Shown here piece by piece: positions 30,901 to 42,677 of a stretch of 64,000 bases of DNA; position 1 is the first letter of the stretch; each line of letters begins with the position of its first letter. The stretch is from Eutreptiella sp. 'Long Island Sound 2002' (Eukaryota; Euglenozoa; Euglenophyceae; Eutreptiales; Eutreptiaceae), in the NCBI GenBank assembly GCA_964036045.1, contig OZ038387.1, forward strand, positions 19,308,794 through 19,372,793, read 5' to 3'. The translations under genes and the position numbers were made by a program. The notes under the pieces were generated by a model. It did no database searches. It was not told where the DNA came from and saw only the letters and a list, made by a program, of their open reading frames with translations.

Positions 30901-33900
30901 TGAATTATTTATGCCCCTCCGTGAATCATTTGATGCCTCCGTGCATCATTTGGGCCCTCCGTGAATTATTTACGCCCCTCCGTGAATTATTTCACCCCTC
31001 CGTGAATTATTTACGCCCCTCCGTGAATTTTTTCACCCCTCCGTGAATTATTTATGCCCCTCCGTGAATTATTTAATGCCTCCGTGAATTATTTATGCCC
31101 CTGTGTGAATTATTTGATGCCTCCGTGAATTATTTACGCCCCTCCGTGAATTATTTGATGCCTCCGTGAATTATTTACGCCCCTCCGTGAACTATTTGGG
31201 CCCTCCGTGAATTATTTACGCCCCTCCGTGAATTATTTCACCCCTCCGTGAATTATTTCACCCCTCCGTGAATTATTTGATGCCTTCGTGAATTATTTAT
31301 ACCCCTCCGTGAATTATTTCACCCCTCCGTGAATTTTTTCACCCCTCCGTGTATTATTTATGCCCCTCCGTGAATTATTTCACCCCTCCGTGAATTATTT
31401 ACGCCCCTCCGTGAATTATTTCACCCCTCCGTGAATCATTTATGCCCCTCCGTGAATTCTTTGATGCCTCCGTGAATTATTTACGCCCCTCCGTGAATTA
31501 TTTGATGCCTCCATGAATTATTTACGCCCCTCGGTGAATTATTTGATGCCTCCGTGAATTATTTACGCCCCTCCGTGAATTATTTGATGCCTCCGTGAAT
31601 TATTTACGCCCCTCCGTGAATTATTTCACCCCTCCGTGAATTATTTATGCCCCTCCGTGAATTATTTGATGCCTCCGTGAATTATTCATGCCCCTCCGTG
31701 AATTATTTGGGCCCTCCGTGAATTATTTACGCCCCTCCGTGAATTATTTCACCCCTCCGTGAATTATTTATGTCCCTCCGTGAATTATTTGATGCCTCCG
31801 TGAATTATTTACGCCCCTCCGTGAATTATTTGATGCCTCCGTGAATTATTTACGCCCCTCTGTGAATTTTTTGGGCCCTCCGTGAATTATTTACGCCCCT
31901 CCGTGAATTATTTCGGCCCTCCGTGAATTATTTATGCCCCTCCGTGAATTATTTGATGCCTCCGTGAATTATTTGTGCCCCTCCGTGAATTATTTCACCC
32001 CTCCGTGAATTATTTACGCCCCTCCGTGAATTATTTCACCCCTCCGTGAATTATTTATGCCCCTCCGTGAATTATTTGATGCCTCCGTGAATTATTTACG
32101 CCCCTCCGTGAATTCTTTCACCCCTCCGTGAATTATTTACGCCCCTCCGTGAATTATTTGATGCCTCCGTGAATTATTTGCGCCCCTCCATGAATTATTT
32201 GATGCCTCCGTGAATTATTTACGCCCCTCCGTGAATTATTTGAGCCCTCCGTGAATTATTTATGCCCCTCGGTGAATTATTTGATGCCTCCGTGAATTAT
32301 TTACGCCCCTCCGTGAATTAATTTACCCCTCCGTGAATTATTTATGCCCCTCCGTGAATTATTTGGGCCCTCCGTGAATTAGTTACGCCCCTCCGTGAAT
32401 TATTTCACCCCTCCGTGAATTATTTACGCCCCTCCGTGAATTATTTGGGCCCTCCGTGAATTATTTACGCCCCTCCGTGAATTATTTCACCCCTCCGTGA
32501 ATTATTTATGCCCCTCGGTGAATTATTTCACCCCTCCGTGAATTATTTATGCCCCTCCGTGAATTATTTGATGCCTCCGTGAATTATTTATGCCCCTCCG
32601 TGAATTATTTGGGCCCTCCGTGAATCCTTTACGCCCCTCCGTGAATTATTTCACCCCTCCGTGAATTATTTATGCCCCTCCGTGAATTATTTGATGCCTC
32701 CGTGAATCTTTTACGCCCCTCCGTGAATTAATTGATGCCTCCGTGAATTATTTACGCCCCTCCGTGAATTATTTGATGCCTCCGTGAATTATTTACGCCC
32801 CTCCGTGAATTATTTCACCCCTCCGTGAATTATTTACGCCCCGCCGTGAATTATTTGGGCCCTCCGTGAATTATTTACGCCCGTCCGTGAATTATTTCAC
32901 CCCTCCGTGAATTATTTATGCCCCTCCGTGAATTATTTCACCCCTCCGTGAATTATTTTTTGCCCCTCCGTGAATTATTTGATGCCTCTGTGAATTATTT
33001 ATGCCCCTCCGTGAATTATTTGGGCCCTCCGTGAATTATTTACGCCCCTCCGTGAATTATTTCACCCCTCCGTGAATTATTTATGCCCCTCCGTGAATTA
33101 TTTGATGCCTCCGTGAATTATTTACGCCCCTCCGTGAATTATTTGATGCCTCCATGAATTATTTACGCCCCTCCGTGAATTTTTTGGGCCCTCCGTGAAT
33201 TATTTACGCCCCTCCGTGAATTATTTCGGCCCTCCGTGAATTATTTATGCCCCTCCGTGAATTATTTGATGCCTCCGTGAATTATTTATGCCCCTCCGTG
33301 AATTATTTCACCCCTCCGTGAATTATTTACGCCCCTCCGTGAACTATTTCACCCCTCCGTGAATTATTTATGCCCCTCCGTGAATTATTTGATGCCTCCG
33401 TGAATTATTTATGCCCCTCCGTGAATCATTTGATGCCTCCGTGCATCATTTGGGCCCTCCGTGAATTATTTACGCCCCTCCGTGAATTATTTCACCCCTC
33501 CGTGAATTATTTACGCCCCTCCGTGAATTTTTTCACCCCTCCGTGAATTATTTATGCCCCTCCGTGAATTATTTAATGCCTCCGTGAATTATCTATGCCC
33601 CTGTGTGAATTATTTGATGCCTCCGTGAATTATTTACGCCCCTCCGTGAATTATTTGATGCCTCCGTGAATTATTTACGCCCCTCCGTGAACTATTTGGG
33701 CCCTCCGTGAATTATTTACGCCCCTCCGTGAATTATTTCACCCCTCCGTGAATTATTTCACCCCTCCGTGAATTATTTGATGCCTTCGTGAATTATTTAT
33801 ACCCCTCCGTGAATTATTTCACCCCTCCGTGAATTTTTTCACCCCTCCGTGTATTATTTATGCCCCTCCGTGAATTATTTCACCCCTCCGTGAATTATTT

Positions 33901-36900
33901 ACGCCCCTCCGTGAATTATTTCACCCCTCCGTGAATCATTTATGCCCCTCCGTGAATTCTTTGATGCCTCCGTGAATTATTTACGCCCCTCCGTGAATTA
34001 TTTGATGCCTCCATGAATTATTTACGCCCCTCGCTGAATTATTTGATGCCTCCGTGAATTATTTACGCCCCTCCGTGAATTATTTGATGCCTCCGTGAAT
34101 TATTTACGCCCCTCGGTGAATTATTTGATGCCTCCGTGAATTATTTACGCCCCTCCGTGAATTATTTGGGCCCTCCATGAATTATTTACGCCCCTCCGTG
34201 AATTATTTGATGCCTCCGTGAATTATTTATGCCCCTCCGTGAATTATTTCACCCCTCCGTGAATTATTTACGCCCCTCCGTGAATTATTTGGGCCCTCCG
34301 TGAATTATTTACGCCCCTCCGTGAATTATTTGGGCCCTCCGTGAATTATTTACGCCCCTCCGTGAATTATTTCACCCCTCCGTGAACTATTTACGCCCCT
34401 CCGTGAATTATTTGGGCCCTCCGTGAATTATTTACGCCCCTCCGTGAATTATTCCGACCCTCCGTGAATTATTTACGCCCCTCCGTGAATTATTTGATGC
34501 CTCGGTGAATCATTTATGCCCCTCCGTGAATTATTTGATGCCTCCGTGAATTATTTACGCCCCTCCGTGAATTATTTGATGCCTCCGTGAATTATTTACG
34601 CCCCTCCGTGAATTTTTCCGGCCCTCCGTGAATTATTTATGCCCCTCCGTGAATTATTTGATGCGCCCGTGAATTATTTATGCCCCTCCGTGAATTATTT
34701 CACCCCTTCGTGAATTATTTACGCCCCTCCGTGAATTCTTTCACCCCTCCGTGAATTATTTACGCCCCTCCGTGAATTTTTTGATGCCTCCGTGAATTAC
34801 TTACGCCCCTCCGTGAATTATTTGATGCGTCCGTGAATTATTTACGCCCCTCCGTGCATTATTTGGGCCCTCCGTGAATTATTTACGCCCCTCCGTGAAT
34901 TATTTGGGCCCTCCGTGAATTATTTACGCCCCTCCGTGAATTATTTCACCCCTCCGTGAATTATTTATGCCCCTCCGTGAATTATTTGATGCCTCCGTGA
35001 ATCATTTACGCCCCTCCGTGAATTATTTCACCCCTCCGTGAATTATTTACGCCCCTCCGTGAATTTTTTGGGCCCTCCGTGAATTATTTACGCCCCTCCG
35101 TGAATTATTTCACCCCTCCGTGTTTTTTCTTACGCCCCTCCGTGAATTATTTGGGCCCTCCGTGAATTATTTACGCCCCTCCGTGAATTATTTGGGCCCT
35201 CCGTGGATTATTTACGCCCCTCCGTGAATTTTTTCACCCCTCCGTGAATTATTTATGCCCCTCCATTAATTATTTGATGCCTCCGTGAATTATTTACGCC
35301 CCTCCGTGACGTATTTCACCCATCCGTGAATTATTTACGCCCCTCCGTGAATTTTTTGGGCCCTCCGTGAATTATTTACGCTCCTCCGTGAATTATTTCA
35401 CCCCTCCGTGAATTAATTATGCCCCTCCGTGAATTATTTGATGCCTCCGTGAATTATTTACGCCCCTCCGTGAATTATTTCACCCCTCCGTGAAATTTTT
35501 ACGCCCCTCCGTGAATTATTTGATGCCTCCGTGAATTATTTATGCCCCTCCGTGAATTATTTCACCCCTCCGTGAATTATTTACGCCCCTCCGTAATTTA
35601 TTTCACCCCTCCGTGAATTATTTATGCCCCTCCGTGAATTCTTTGATGCCTCCGTGAATTATTTACGCCCCTCCGTGAATTATTTGATGCCTCCGTGAAT
35701 TATTTACGCCCCTCCGTGAATTATTTGATGCCTCCGTGAATTTTTTACGCCACTCCGTGAATTATTTGATGCCTCCGTGAATTATTTACGCCCCTCGGTG
35801 AATTATTTGATGCCTCCGTGAATTATTTACGCCCCTCGGTGAATTATTTGGGCCCTCCGTGAATTATTTACGCCCCTCCGTGAATTATTTGGGCCCTCCG
35901 TGAATTATTTCCGCCCCTCCGTGAATTATTTGATGCCTCCGTGAATTATTTACGCCCCTCCGTGAATTATTTCACCCCTCCGTGAATTATTAATGCCCCT
36001 CTGTGAATTATTTCACCCCTCCGTGAATTATTTACGCCCCTCCGTGAATTATTTCACCCCTCCGTGATATATATACGCCCCTCCGTGAATTATTTGGGCC
36101 CTCCGTGAATTACTTACGCCCCTCCGTGAATTATTTGGGCCCTCCGTGAATTATTTACGCCCCTCCGTGAATTATTTCACCCCTCCGTGAATTAGTTATG
36201 CCCCTCCGTGAATTATTTCACCCCTCCGTGAATTATTTACGCCCCTCTGTGAATTATTTCACCCCTCCGTGAATTATTTATGCCCCTCCGTGAATTATTT
36301 GGGCCCTCCGTGAATTATTTACGCCCCTCCGTGAATTATTTGGGCCCTCCGTGAATTATTTACGCCCCTCCGTGAATTATTTCACCCCTCCGTGAATTAT
36401 TTACGCCCCTCCGTGATTTATTTGAGGCCTCCGTGAATTATTTATGCCCCTCCGTGAATTATTTGATGCCTCCGTGAATTATTTACTCCCCTCCTTGAAT
36501 TATTTGGGCCCTCCGTGAATTATTTACGCCCCTCCGTGATTTTTTTCGGCCCTCTGTGAATTATTTATGCCCCTCCGTGAATTATTTATGCCCCTCCGTG
36601 AATTATTTCACCCGTCCGTGAATTATTTACGCCCCTTCGTGAATTATTTCACCCCTCCGTGAATTATTTACGCCCCTCCATGAATTATTTGATGCCTCCG
36701 TGAATTATTTACGCCCCTCCGTGAATTATTTGATGCGTCCGTGAATTATTTACGCCCCTCCGTGAATTATTTGGGCCCTCCGTGAATTATTTACGCCCCT
36801 CCGTGAATTAGTTGGCCCCTCCGTGAATTATTTACGCCCCTCCGTGAATTATTTCACCCCTCCGTGAATTATTTATGCCCCTCCGTGAATTATTTGATGC

Positions 36901-37646
36901 CTCCGTGAATTATTTACGCCCCTCCGTGAATTATTTCACCCCTCCGTGAATTATTTACGCCCCTCCGTGAATTTTTTGGGCCCTCCGTGAATTATTTAAG
37001 CCCCTCCGTGAATTATTTCACCCCTCCGTGAATTATTTGCGCCCCTCCGTGAATTATTTGGGCCCTTCGTGAATTATTTACGCCCCTCCGTGAATTATTT
37101 GGGCCCTCCGTGAATTATTTACGCCCCTCTGTGAATTATTTCACCCCTCCGTGAATTATTTATGCCCCTCCGTGAATTATTTGATGCCTCCGTGAATTAT
37201 TTACGCCCCTCCGTGAATTCTTTCACCCCTCCGTGATTTTTTTATGCCCCTCCGTGAATTATTTGGGCCCTCCGTGAATTATTTACGCCCCTCCGTGAAT
37301 TATTTCACCCCTCCGTGAATTAATTATGCCCCTCCGTGAATTATTTGATGCCTCCGCGAATTATTTACGCCCCTCCGTGAATTATTTCACCCCTCCGTGA
37401 ATTATTTGATGCCTCCGTGAATTATTTATGCCCCTCCGTGAATTATTTCACCCCTCCGTGAATTATTTACGCCCCTCCGTGAATTATTTGATGCCTCCGT
37501 GAATTATTTACGCCCCTCCGTGAATTATTTGATGCCTCCGTGAATTATTTACGCCCCTCCGTGAATTATTTGATGCCTCCGTGAATTATTTACGCCCCTC
37601 CGTGAATTATTTGACCCCTCCGTGAAATATTTTACCCCTCTTCGTG
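24989..37646 (+). repeat. 12.7-kb minisatellite, CCTCCGTGAATTATTT unit of 19-22 bp
   Basis: Roughly 600 units share the core CCTCCGTGAATTATTT and differ in a 3-6 base linker (ACGCC, ATGCC, CACC, GATG, GGGC). ACG/ATG linkers tend to alternate with CAC/GATG/GGG ones, so a dimeric period of about 40 bp is common. Each unit contains stop codons on both strands, so it is non-coding. The central part (26601-34100) is three copies of a 2,500-bp higher-order unit. The array starts and ends abruptly inside the giant hAT. Confidence 0.97.
26601..34100 (+). repeat. 2,500-bp higher-order repeat, three copies
   Basis: Rare variants recur at exact 2,500-bp spacing. A CCATGAATT unit is at 27181, 29681 and 32181; a TGTCCCTCC unit at 26771, 29271 and 31771; a GAATTCTTT unit at 28951, 31451 and 33951. 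The borders are at about 26601, 29101, 31601 and 34100. Differences between copies are a handful of single bases (for example 29404, 33344 and 33593). Confidence 0.93.
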
Positions 37647-37740
37647 CAGACTTTGTTACGACCTTTCTGCCACTAACTTCACCACTCAGGTGAAGAAGTT
37701 GTCTGTGGTCTTGACCATAGCGTCTACGACCCAGATACCT
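37647..37740 (+). repeat. 88-bp-family copy, right side
   Basis: The first copy after the minisatellite, with the 25-nt core at 37707-37731 (GGTCTTGACC, then GCG, then GACC). It is diverged from the tandem units that follow. Confidence 0.75.
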
Positions 37741-37754
37741 GTACCTCACCTGTG

Positions 37755-38270
37755 CTAGCCTGTGAGCGGCAGGAGTTGCCCCTTGGTCTCTGGCTGCAGC
37801 GCCTCAACCAGGGGCATCCCGCATCCCCCAACCCACCTACTGCTTGCCCTTGAGCCACAGAAGTTGGCCCTTGGTCCCTGGCCACAGCGCCGCGACCACG
37901 GTCATTAGCCGTCCCCCCACCCACACACTGCAGGCCACCGAGCCGCAGGACTTGGCCATTGGTCCTTGGCCGCCGCGCCTCGACCTCGGTCGTCGTCCAT
38001 ACCCCACCACAACCACTGCAGGCCGCCGAGCCGCAGGAGTTCGCCCTTGGTCCTTGGCCGCCGCGCCTCGACCTCGGTCGTCGTCCATACCCCACCACAA
38101 CCACTGCAGGCCGCCGAGCCGCAGGAGTTCGCCCTTGGTCCTTGGCCGCCGCGCCTCGACCTCGGTCATCGTCCATCCCTCACCCCTCCCCAGCTACTGC
38201 TAGCCCTTGAGGCGCAGAAGTCTGCCCTTGGTCCCCGGCCGTTGCGCCTCGACCAGGGTCTACGTTCATA
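37755..38270 (+). repeat. 88-bp tandem array, right
   Basis: About six units of the same family as 17616-18034. The best-preserved pair starts at 38013 and 38101, an 88-bp period. Each has GAGCCGCAGGAG or GAGGCGCAGAAG, then the GGTC-GCG-GACC core. It lies upstream of the transposase-side ORFs, as the left array lies upstream of the helicase. Confidence 0.9.
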
Positions 38271-38458
38271 CCACGCGGTGGCATCAAGTGGGCCCGCGCA
38301 GGAACCCAAGGAGGAAGCAGCCTACCACTTCGAGTATCGGGGTCCGGGACCAGATTGTCCTCCTGAGTTGTGGTCACCAACAAGTGCCCATCGAACTGCA
38401 CCTTGTGGACCACGCAAGAGGCCACAACCTTTAACCGTGCTGAGGCAGCCTCCTACAA

Positions 38459-40039
38459 ATGGCCCAGCATCCTGAATGGCCCCCATGGGACACCATGGAA
38501 GCTGCCCAGATGAAAATGGGATTCCGTCTAGCCCTCGGCGAGGCAGGGTGGCATGCCCCACCAGAACAGGAGGCCATCTATTATAGGAAGTTGGCAATGT
38601 ACATGGCGACATGTTCCCTTGATGTCGTCCATACCCATGGACTTGCAGCACTCTGCCGCCTGATGTACAGCCAAGAGGGCAGTCCAAAGTGCACGCGGGA
38701 GGATGGAGGTGTTGTTGTGGAGTACCAGAAGGTAGCCCCAGGCCTCTGGGACCGGATAAAAAAGTATGAGCAAGGCCGTGGGAAAGTGGGGAGTCGACGA
38801 GGGGCCATTGGTGGACACCCCATGAGCGTTAGCAAAGTTGCTTGGCTAGAGGCATGGAATGACATTGTGTATGCCTTGCCACTTGTGGACTCATGGCCTT
38901 TCTGGAGAGGGGAGACCAAGTACCCCACACCCACTGTGGAGAGGATGTATGTGGAGAAAGTACGGAGAGTACCCTTGGGCACAATGCAGTACTTTTGGCC
39001 ACAGGCAGCAAGTGCAGCACGGCCATTCACAAGTGATTTGGTGGCATCTGTGAGCCGCCGGAACTCACTGTTGCCGGCCAACGGGGAGGGATCGAAAGCA
39101 CAGGGGACCCCAGGATCCGGGGGTGGTCGACAAAGAGTGTCAGCGCCAGCCGGTGGCACAGGTCCCACTGGCCAGGGGACCCCTGGATCCGGGGGTAGTC
39201 GACGGAGCTCCCTGTTGCCCGAAAGCTCAACGTCCACTTGCAGTCCCGGACCTCAACCCAGCGTCCCACCCAATCCAGCACCTATGATGGTGCGGCTGAC
39301 GAGACAGCAACAGTTCGACCAAGCACTGATGACAACGTGCCATGGCATTGCCCGGTGTGTCCGCATTGCGATGCAAGGCTTGGGGGAGCAACGGCGGGAG
39401 CCCCTGTCAGAGGAGAGCCTGGTGGCTGCCTATACGGTGGGACGCCACTTTGCAGAGTCAATGCGGATTCCCATGCAAGAGAGTAGCGATGTGATACTGA
39501 GGTGCACCCCTTTCAGCCCCGAGGTACCCTGCAACCACTTGGGATACCTGCATGCTGGTGTCCGTGTGGTGAATAATGCATGGACACATGATGTAGGGGA
39601 GGAGGCCATGGAGCTTCTATTGGAAGCCATGGCAGACGCTGGGGTGCAACCCCCCCCCCCCCCAGGACCCCCGAGACCTGACCAAGATCCCCCCAGAGGC
39701 GATCCAAGCCAGTCCGACGTCCCAGCCTGTGCGCTGCGACTCGGATCCCAAGATGCATCTGTCGGTGTCCCTGATGACAACGGTACGCCCAACGATGCAT
39801 GTGCTATGCACCTGGAAGGGGGCACAAAGGAGGCCATAGGCACAGCTGGCACCCTTGGTGAAGCACAGCAACCCCCCCCCCCACCCCCCCCTGCCTCCAC
39901 TCCTATGACTGCTGGTGGGCTCAGAAGGTTGTGGCTTTTGCGGTGGATGGTGCCTCTAACCTTGGTGTGCGTGGTGCCACTGCAAGGCAAGCTGTTGATG
40001 TGTCGGCAATGGAGCACAATGTGTTTGCCATGCTTGTGA
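38459..40039 (+). CDS. Hypothetical protein, possible N-terminal part of the hAT transposase
   Basis: 526 codons starting with GTG or ATG near 38459-38476. Residues 1-190 look like a globular domain (PEQEAIYYRKLAMYMATCSL, WLEAWNDIVYALPLVDSWPF). A Gly/Ser-rich linker follows (200-280), then a second helical domain (290-400) and a Pro/Asp-rich tail. No BED zinc finger is visible. The frame crosses two long C-runs (39648-39662 and 39871-39889); at the second, coding potential passes to the next frame, where the transposase core begins. The simplest reading is one transposase gene with a C-run slippage or assembly error; alternatively this is a separate upstream protein. Confidence 0.5.
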   Translation: MAQHPEWPPWDTMEAAQMKMGFRLALGEAGWHAPPEQEAIYYRKLAMYMATCSLDVVHTHGLAALCRLMYSQEGSPKCTREDGGVVVEYQKVAPGLWDRIKKYEQGRGKVGSRRGAIGGHPMSVSKVAWLEAWNDIVYALPLVDSWPFWRGETKYPTPTVERMYVEKVRRVPLGTMQYFWPQAASAARPFTSDLVASVSRRNSLLPANGEGSKAQGTPGSGGGRQRVSAPAGGTGPTGQGTPGSGGSRRSSLLPESSTSTCSPGPQPSVPPNPAPMMVRLTRQQQFDQALMTTCHGIARCVRIAMQGLGEQRREPLSEESLVAAYTVGRHFAESMRIPMQESSDVILRCTPFSPEVPCNHLGYLHAGVRVVNNAWTHDVGEEAMELLLEAMADAGVQPPPPPGPPRPDQDPPRGDPSQSDVPACALRLGSQDASVGVPDDNGTPNDACAMHLEGGTKEAIGTAGTLGEAQQPPPPPPPASTPMTAGGLRRLWLLRWMVPLTLVCVVPLQGKLLMCRQWSTMCLPCL

Positions 40040-42015
40040 AGTGGCTATCCTTGCTAACCCCCTTGGGTGAGCCATGCCATGTGGTCCAGCGCAAGCTAGG
40101 CCTTGCCTTGGAGGCTGCCGGCCAAGTGCATGCTGACTACCTGGCAGCTGTGGGTCGCCAACGTGCATTGTACAACGGTGCGCGCCAGTAGAAGGACCTC
40201 GAGAGGTGTGTCCAAGAGAACACCAGACCAGATACACGCAGCGGGTTGCGTTTGATCCCTGCTAGTCACCGTATCCGGTGGTCCGAGGCAAATGCCCGTC
40301 GCAACAAGGTGTTCTTGGCCAATGTGCCATGGGTGGCGAGGCATTTGGATTCCAAAACGCACCTCACCACCAAGGAGGAGGATGTGTGGGAGGATTGCCA
40401 TGATGCAGGTTTGCTGTCATGGGCAGTGGTATATGGGGACATACTACATGGTACGCGCAGCTTCAACAACGTTGCACAGTTGCATGCACCAACAGGTGCC
40501 CACTTGACCAAGGCAACCGAAATGTTACAGGCACGGGTGGAAAAGGTGGCGAGGGAGGAGGGGCCAGGGTGGACTCAATTCAAAGAGCAAACTGTGACAG
40601 GTGCATGGCATGGCGTTGAATTGGTCCGGTTTGATGCCGATGGCCAGAGGTGCACAACCAGCCCCCCTTTTCCAGCCACATAGGCACGGGCAGTCACAGA
40701 CACACTGCTTGCTGGCATCAGGGAGGGACAGGGTACCATTGACCCCCGGGGTGTTCTTGAGTGTGCTGTGTTGCTTGACCACGGCCGTTGGCTCGCTCTA
40801 CCAACGGCTGATCGAGCCACATTTGGAGTGGATCTGCTGAAGCAGTTCATGGGCACACACCATGCTGAACTGGCAGCTGCGCATGTTAATGCTGCTCGTG
40901 CATTGGAAGAGTGGGAATCCTTCAAGGAGCATGTCGTTCGGACCTTCGCCAAGACCCCCATGTCCCGGATGTGGGAGGCCTTGACGCCGGAGCGGGAGCA
41001 TGTCCAATGGGTGAATGTTTGGCGTGTTTTGGCATTGCTGCGCACATATTGCCCTGCTGAGGCTGCTGTTGAGCGTGCCATTTCGTTGCGTGGGAGGTTC
41101 ACCAACAGTATGCATGATATGGAGGACACACATGTCCTTAGCATGTGCATGGCTTTGCATTGTAATCTGCCACCTTTGCGGCAGTGGGCGAAGGGGCAGG
41201 GTGTCGAGGTAGCCAGCAAGCTGGCAGCCAATGCACGCTTCGATGTGCGTCCCTGGCATAGGGTTTCGCATCGCATTGATCCACGTACATTAGTGGAAGC
41301 GGCCATGTTGCAGTGCCTGGAAGGGGAGGCTGCAGTGGTAGACGATGGTGACATTTTGCCATCTTTTGGGGGGTCGGAAGTGCCACTGGCTTGTCAAGGC
41401 GCAACACGCAGACGCACTGACCGACAAGCCCCGTCTGAGCACACTGAGGGCACTTTGGTCGAACCAGATGGTAGTCCTGCTCAGCATGGTGGCAACCATG
41501 ACTTCTTCACTTTCCGAAGGGGCATGGACTGTGCAATGTGCAGGCAATCTGTGCACATCTGGTGCAACACATGTCTGGTTTGCCATGCATGCTTCGTCAA
41601 GGATCCAAAACCGTGTGGTGAGGCAGTGGTGCAGGTTGTGGATGATGCAGCTGAGGCTGCTGAAAATAATAGTGAAGAGGAGGCAGTGGAACCACGGAAG
41701 TCCGACCCAAAGCGTGCCTTGGCCCGTGCACAGGCCAAGTTGGCATGTGCTGCAAAATCAGGCACATTGCGTGACTGGACACGCGCTCGCATCTGTGATT
41801 GCTTGGCAAGCATGGGTGTGAAGGTGCCAAATAGCAAGACCCGGGGAGAAGCCCGAGAACTTGCTATGCAAGAGGTGTTGCCTTTGCTAGCCCAGATGGA
41901 CTGTGACTGGGTCCCCCCAACGGATCGTGTTACCCGTTCTGCTGCACCTCCCAGCAGCTCACAACCATGTTCCCAAGTGCCGGTGGATGACATGGACGGA
42001 TTCATTGATGAATGA
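39892..42015 (+). CDS. hAT-type transposase core, two in-frame TAGs
   Basis: The enzyme that would cut and rejoin the element. One frame stays open from the C-run to TGA at 42013-42015, except for TAG at 40189-40191 and 40681-40683. Family features in order: WSEANARR (RW element), LSWAVVYGDILHGTRSFNNV, then LLDHGRW (equivalent of the LDPR segment, about 40768), FGVDLLKQF, ALEEWESFKEHV (about 40905), and the C-terminal dimerisation signature YCPAEAAVERAISLRGRFTN with MALHCN (about 41050-41165). A Cys-rich cluster follows (CAMC, CNTC, CHAC; about 41530-41620), then an acidic/basic tail. ZNF862-like hATs show similar C-termini. The gene lies next to the right end, and the 8-bp target duplication agrees with this family. 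Confidence 0.78.
40189..40191 (+). other. In-frame TAG in the transposase, first
   Basis: Sits in ...NGARQ-TAG-KDLERC... with the frame continuing on both sides. Confidence 0.8.
40681..40683 (+). other. In-frame TAG in the transposase, second
   Basis: Sits in ...PFPAT-TAG-ARAVTDTLL... with the hAT LDPR-like segment 30 residues downstream in the same frame. Confidence 0.8.
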
Positions 42016-42104
42016 CAGTGGTGGGGTTGCAGTGGTATTGTGCTTTTGCATGCCTGCTGTGCCAATCCCCATGTTCTCCTTCTCTGCAGGTCCATTCATA
42101 CATT

Positions 42105-42677
42105 AGCAAGCATCAGTACGGTTTTCCCATTTCCCTTTGTTTTCCCTTTTTCCACATTTTCCCCAACGCCCCATTTTTCAAGAGGTATGTGTTTTTTTTT
42201 TGGGGCAGGGAGGGGGGGGGTGGGTACTTGTGCCACATTGTTCCCAGAATTGCCTTTTCCGGATTTTCAAACCCCCTTTTTTCCCCAACCCAACCCATCA
42301 TTTTCTTGAACTGTGTGGTTGTGTGTTTTTTTTGGGGGGGGGGGGGGGCTTGTATGAGACTTTTTCCAGTTTTCCCTTGTCCACATTTTCCATTCCAACC
42401 TATTTTCCCCAACGCACCATTTTACCGAGGTGAAGTGCCTGTGTGTCTGTGGGGGGTGGGGTATTGCACTTTTATCCCCATTTTCCTTTGAAGTTGCTAT
42501 GTGTCTTGGGGGGGGGGGGTCTGCACTGCTGTAACCATTTTCTTGAACTCAAGTTCCTGTGTGTGGTGTGTGTGTGGGGGGGGGGGGGGGGGCACTTGTA
42601 TCAGACTTTTACTTGGATGTGCTCTAATGGCGGGTCCGCAACCCGACATGCCAAATCAGACTTCAGACTTCAGACTT
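42105..42677. repeat. Right subterminal repeat region
   Basis: Long G runs alternate with TTTTCCCCAAC, TTTATCCCCATTTTCC and GAAGTTGC(T)ATGTGTCT motifs, which are complementary to the left subterminal region 14540-14862. A CAGACTTCAGACTT motif at about 42658 matches 14524 in direct orientation. Confidence 0.8.

Noticed and set aside
24989-37646. CRISPR-like regular array
   Set aside because: The 3-6 base linkers are far too short to be spacers, units drift, and the surroundings are eukaryotic.
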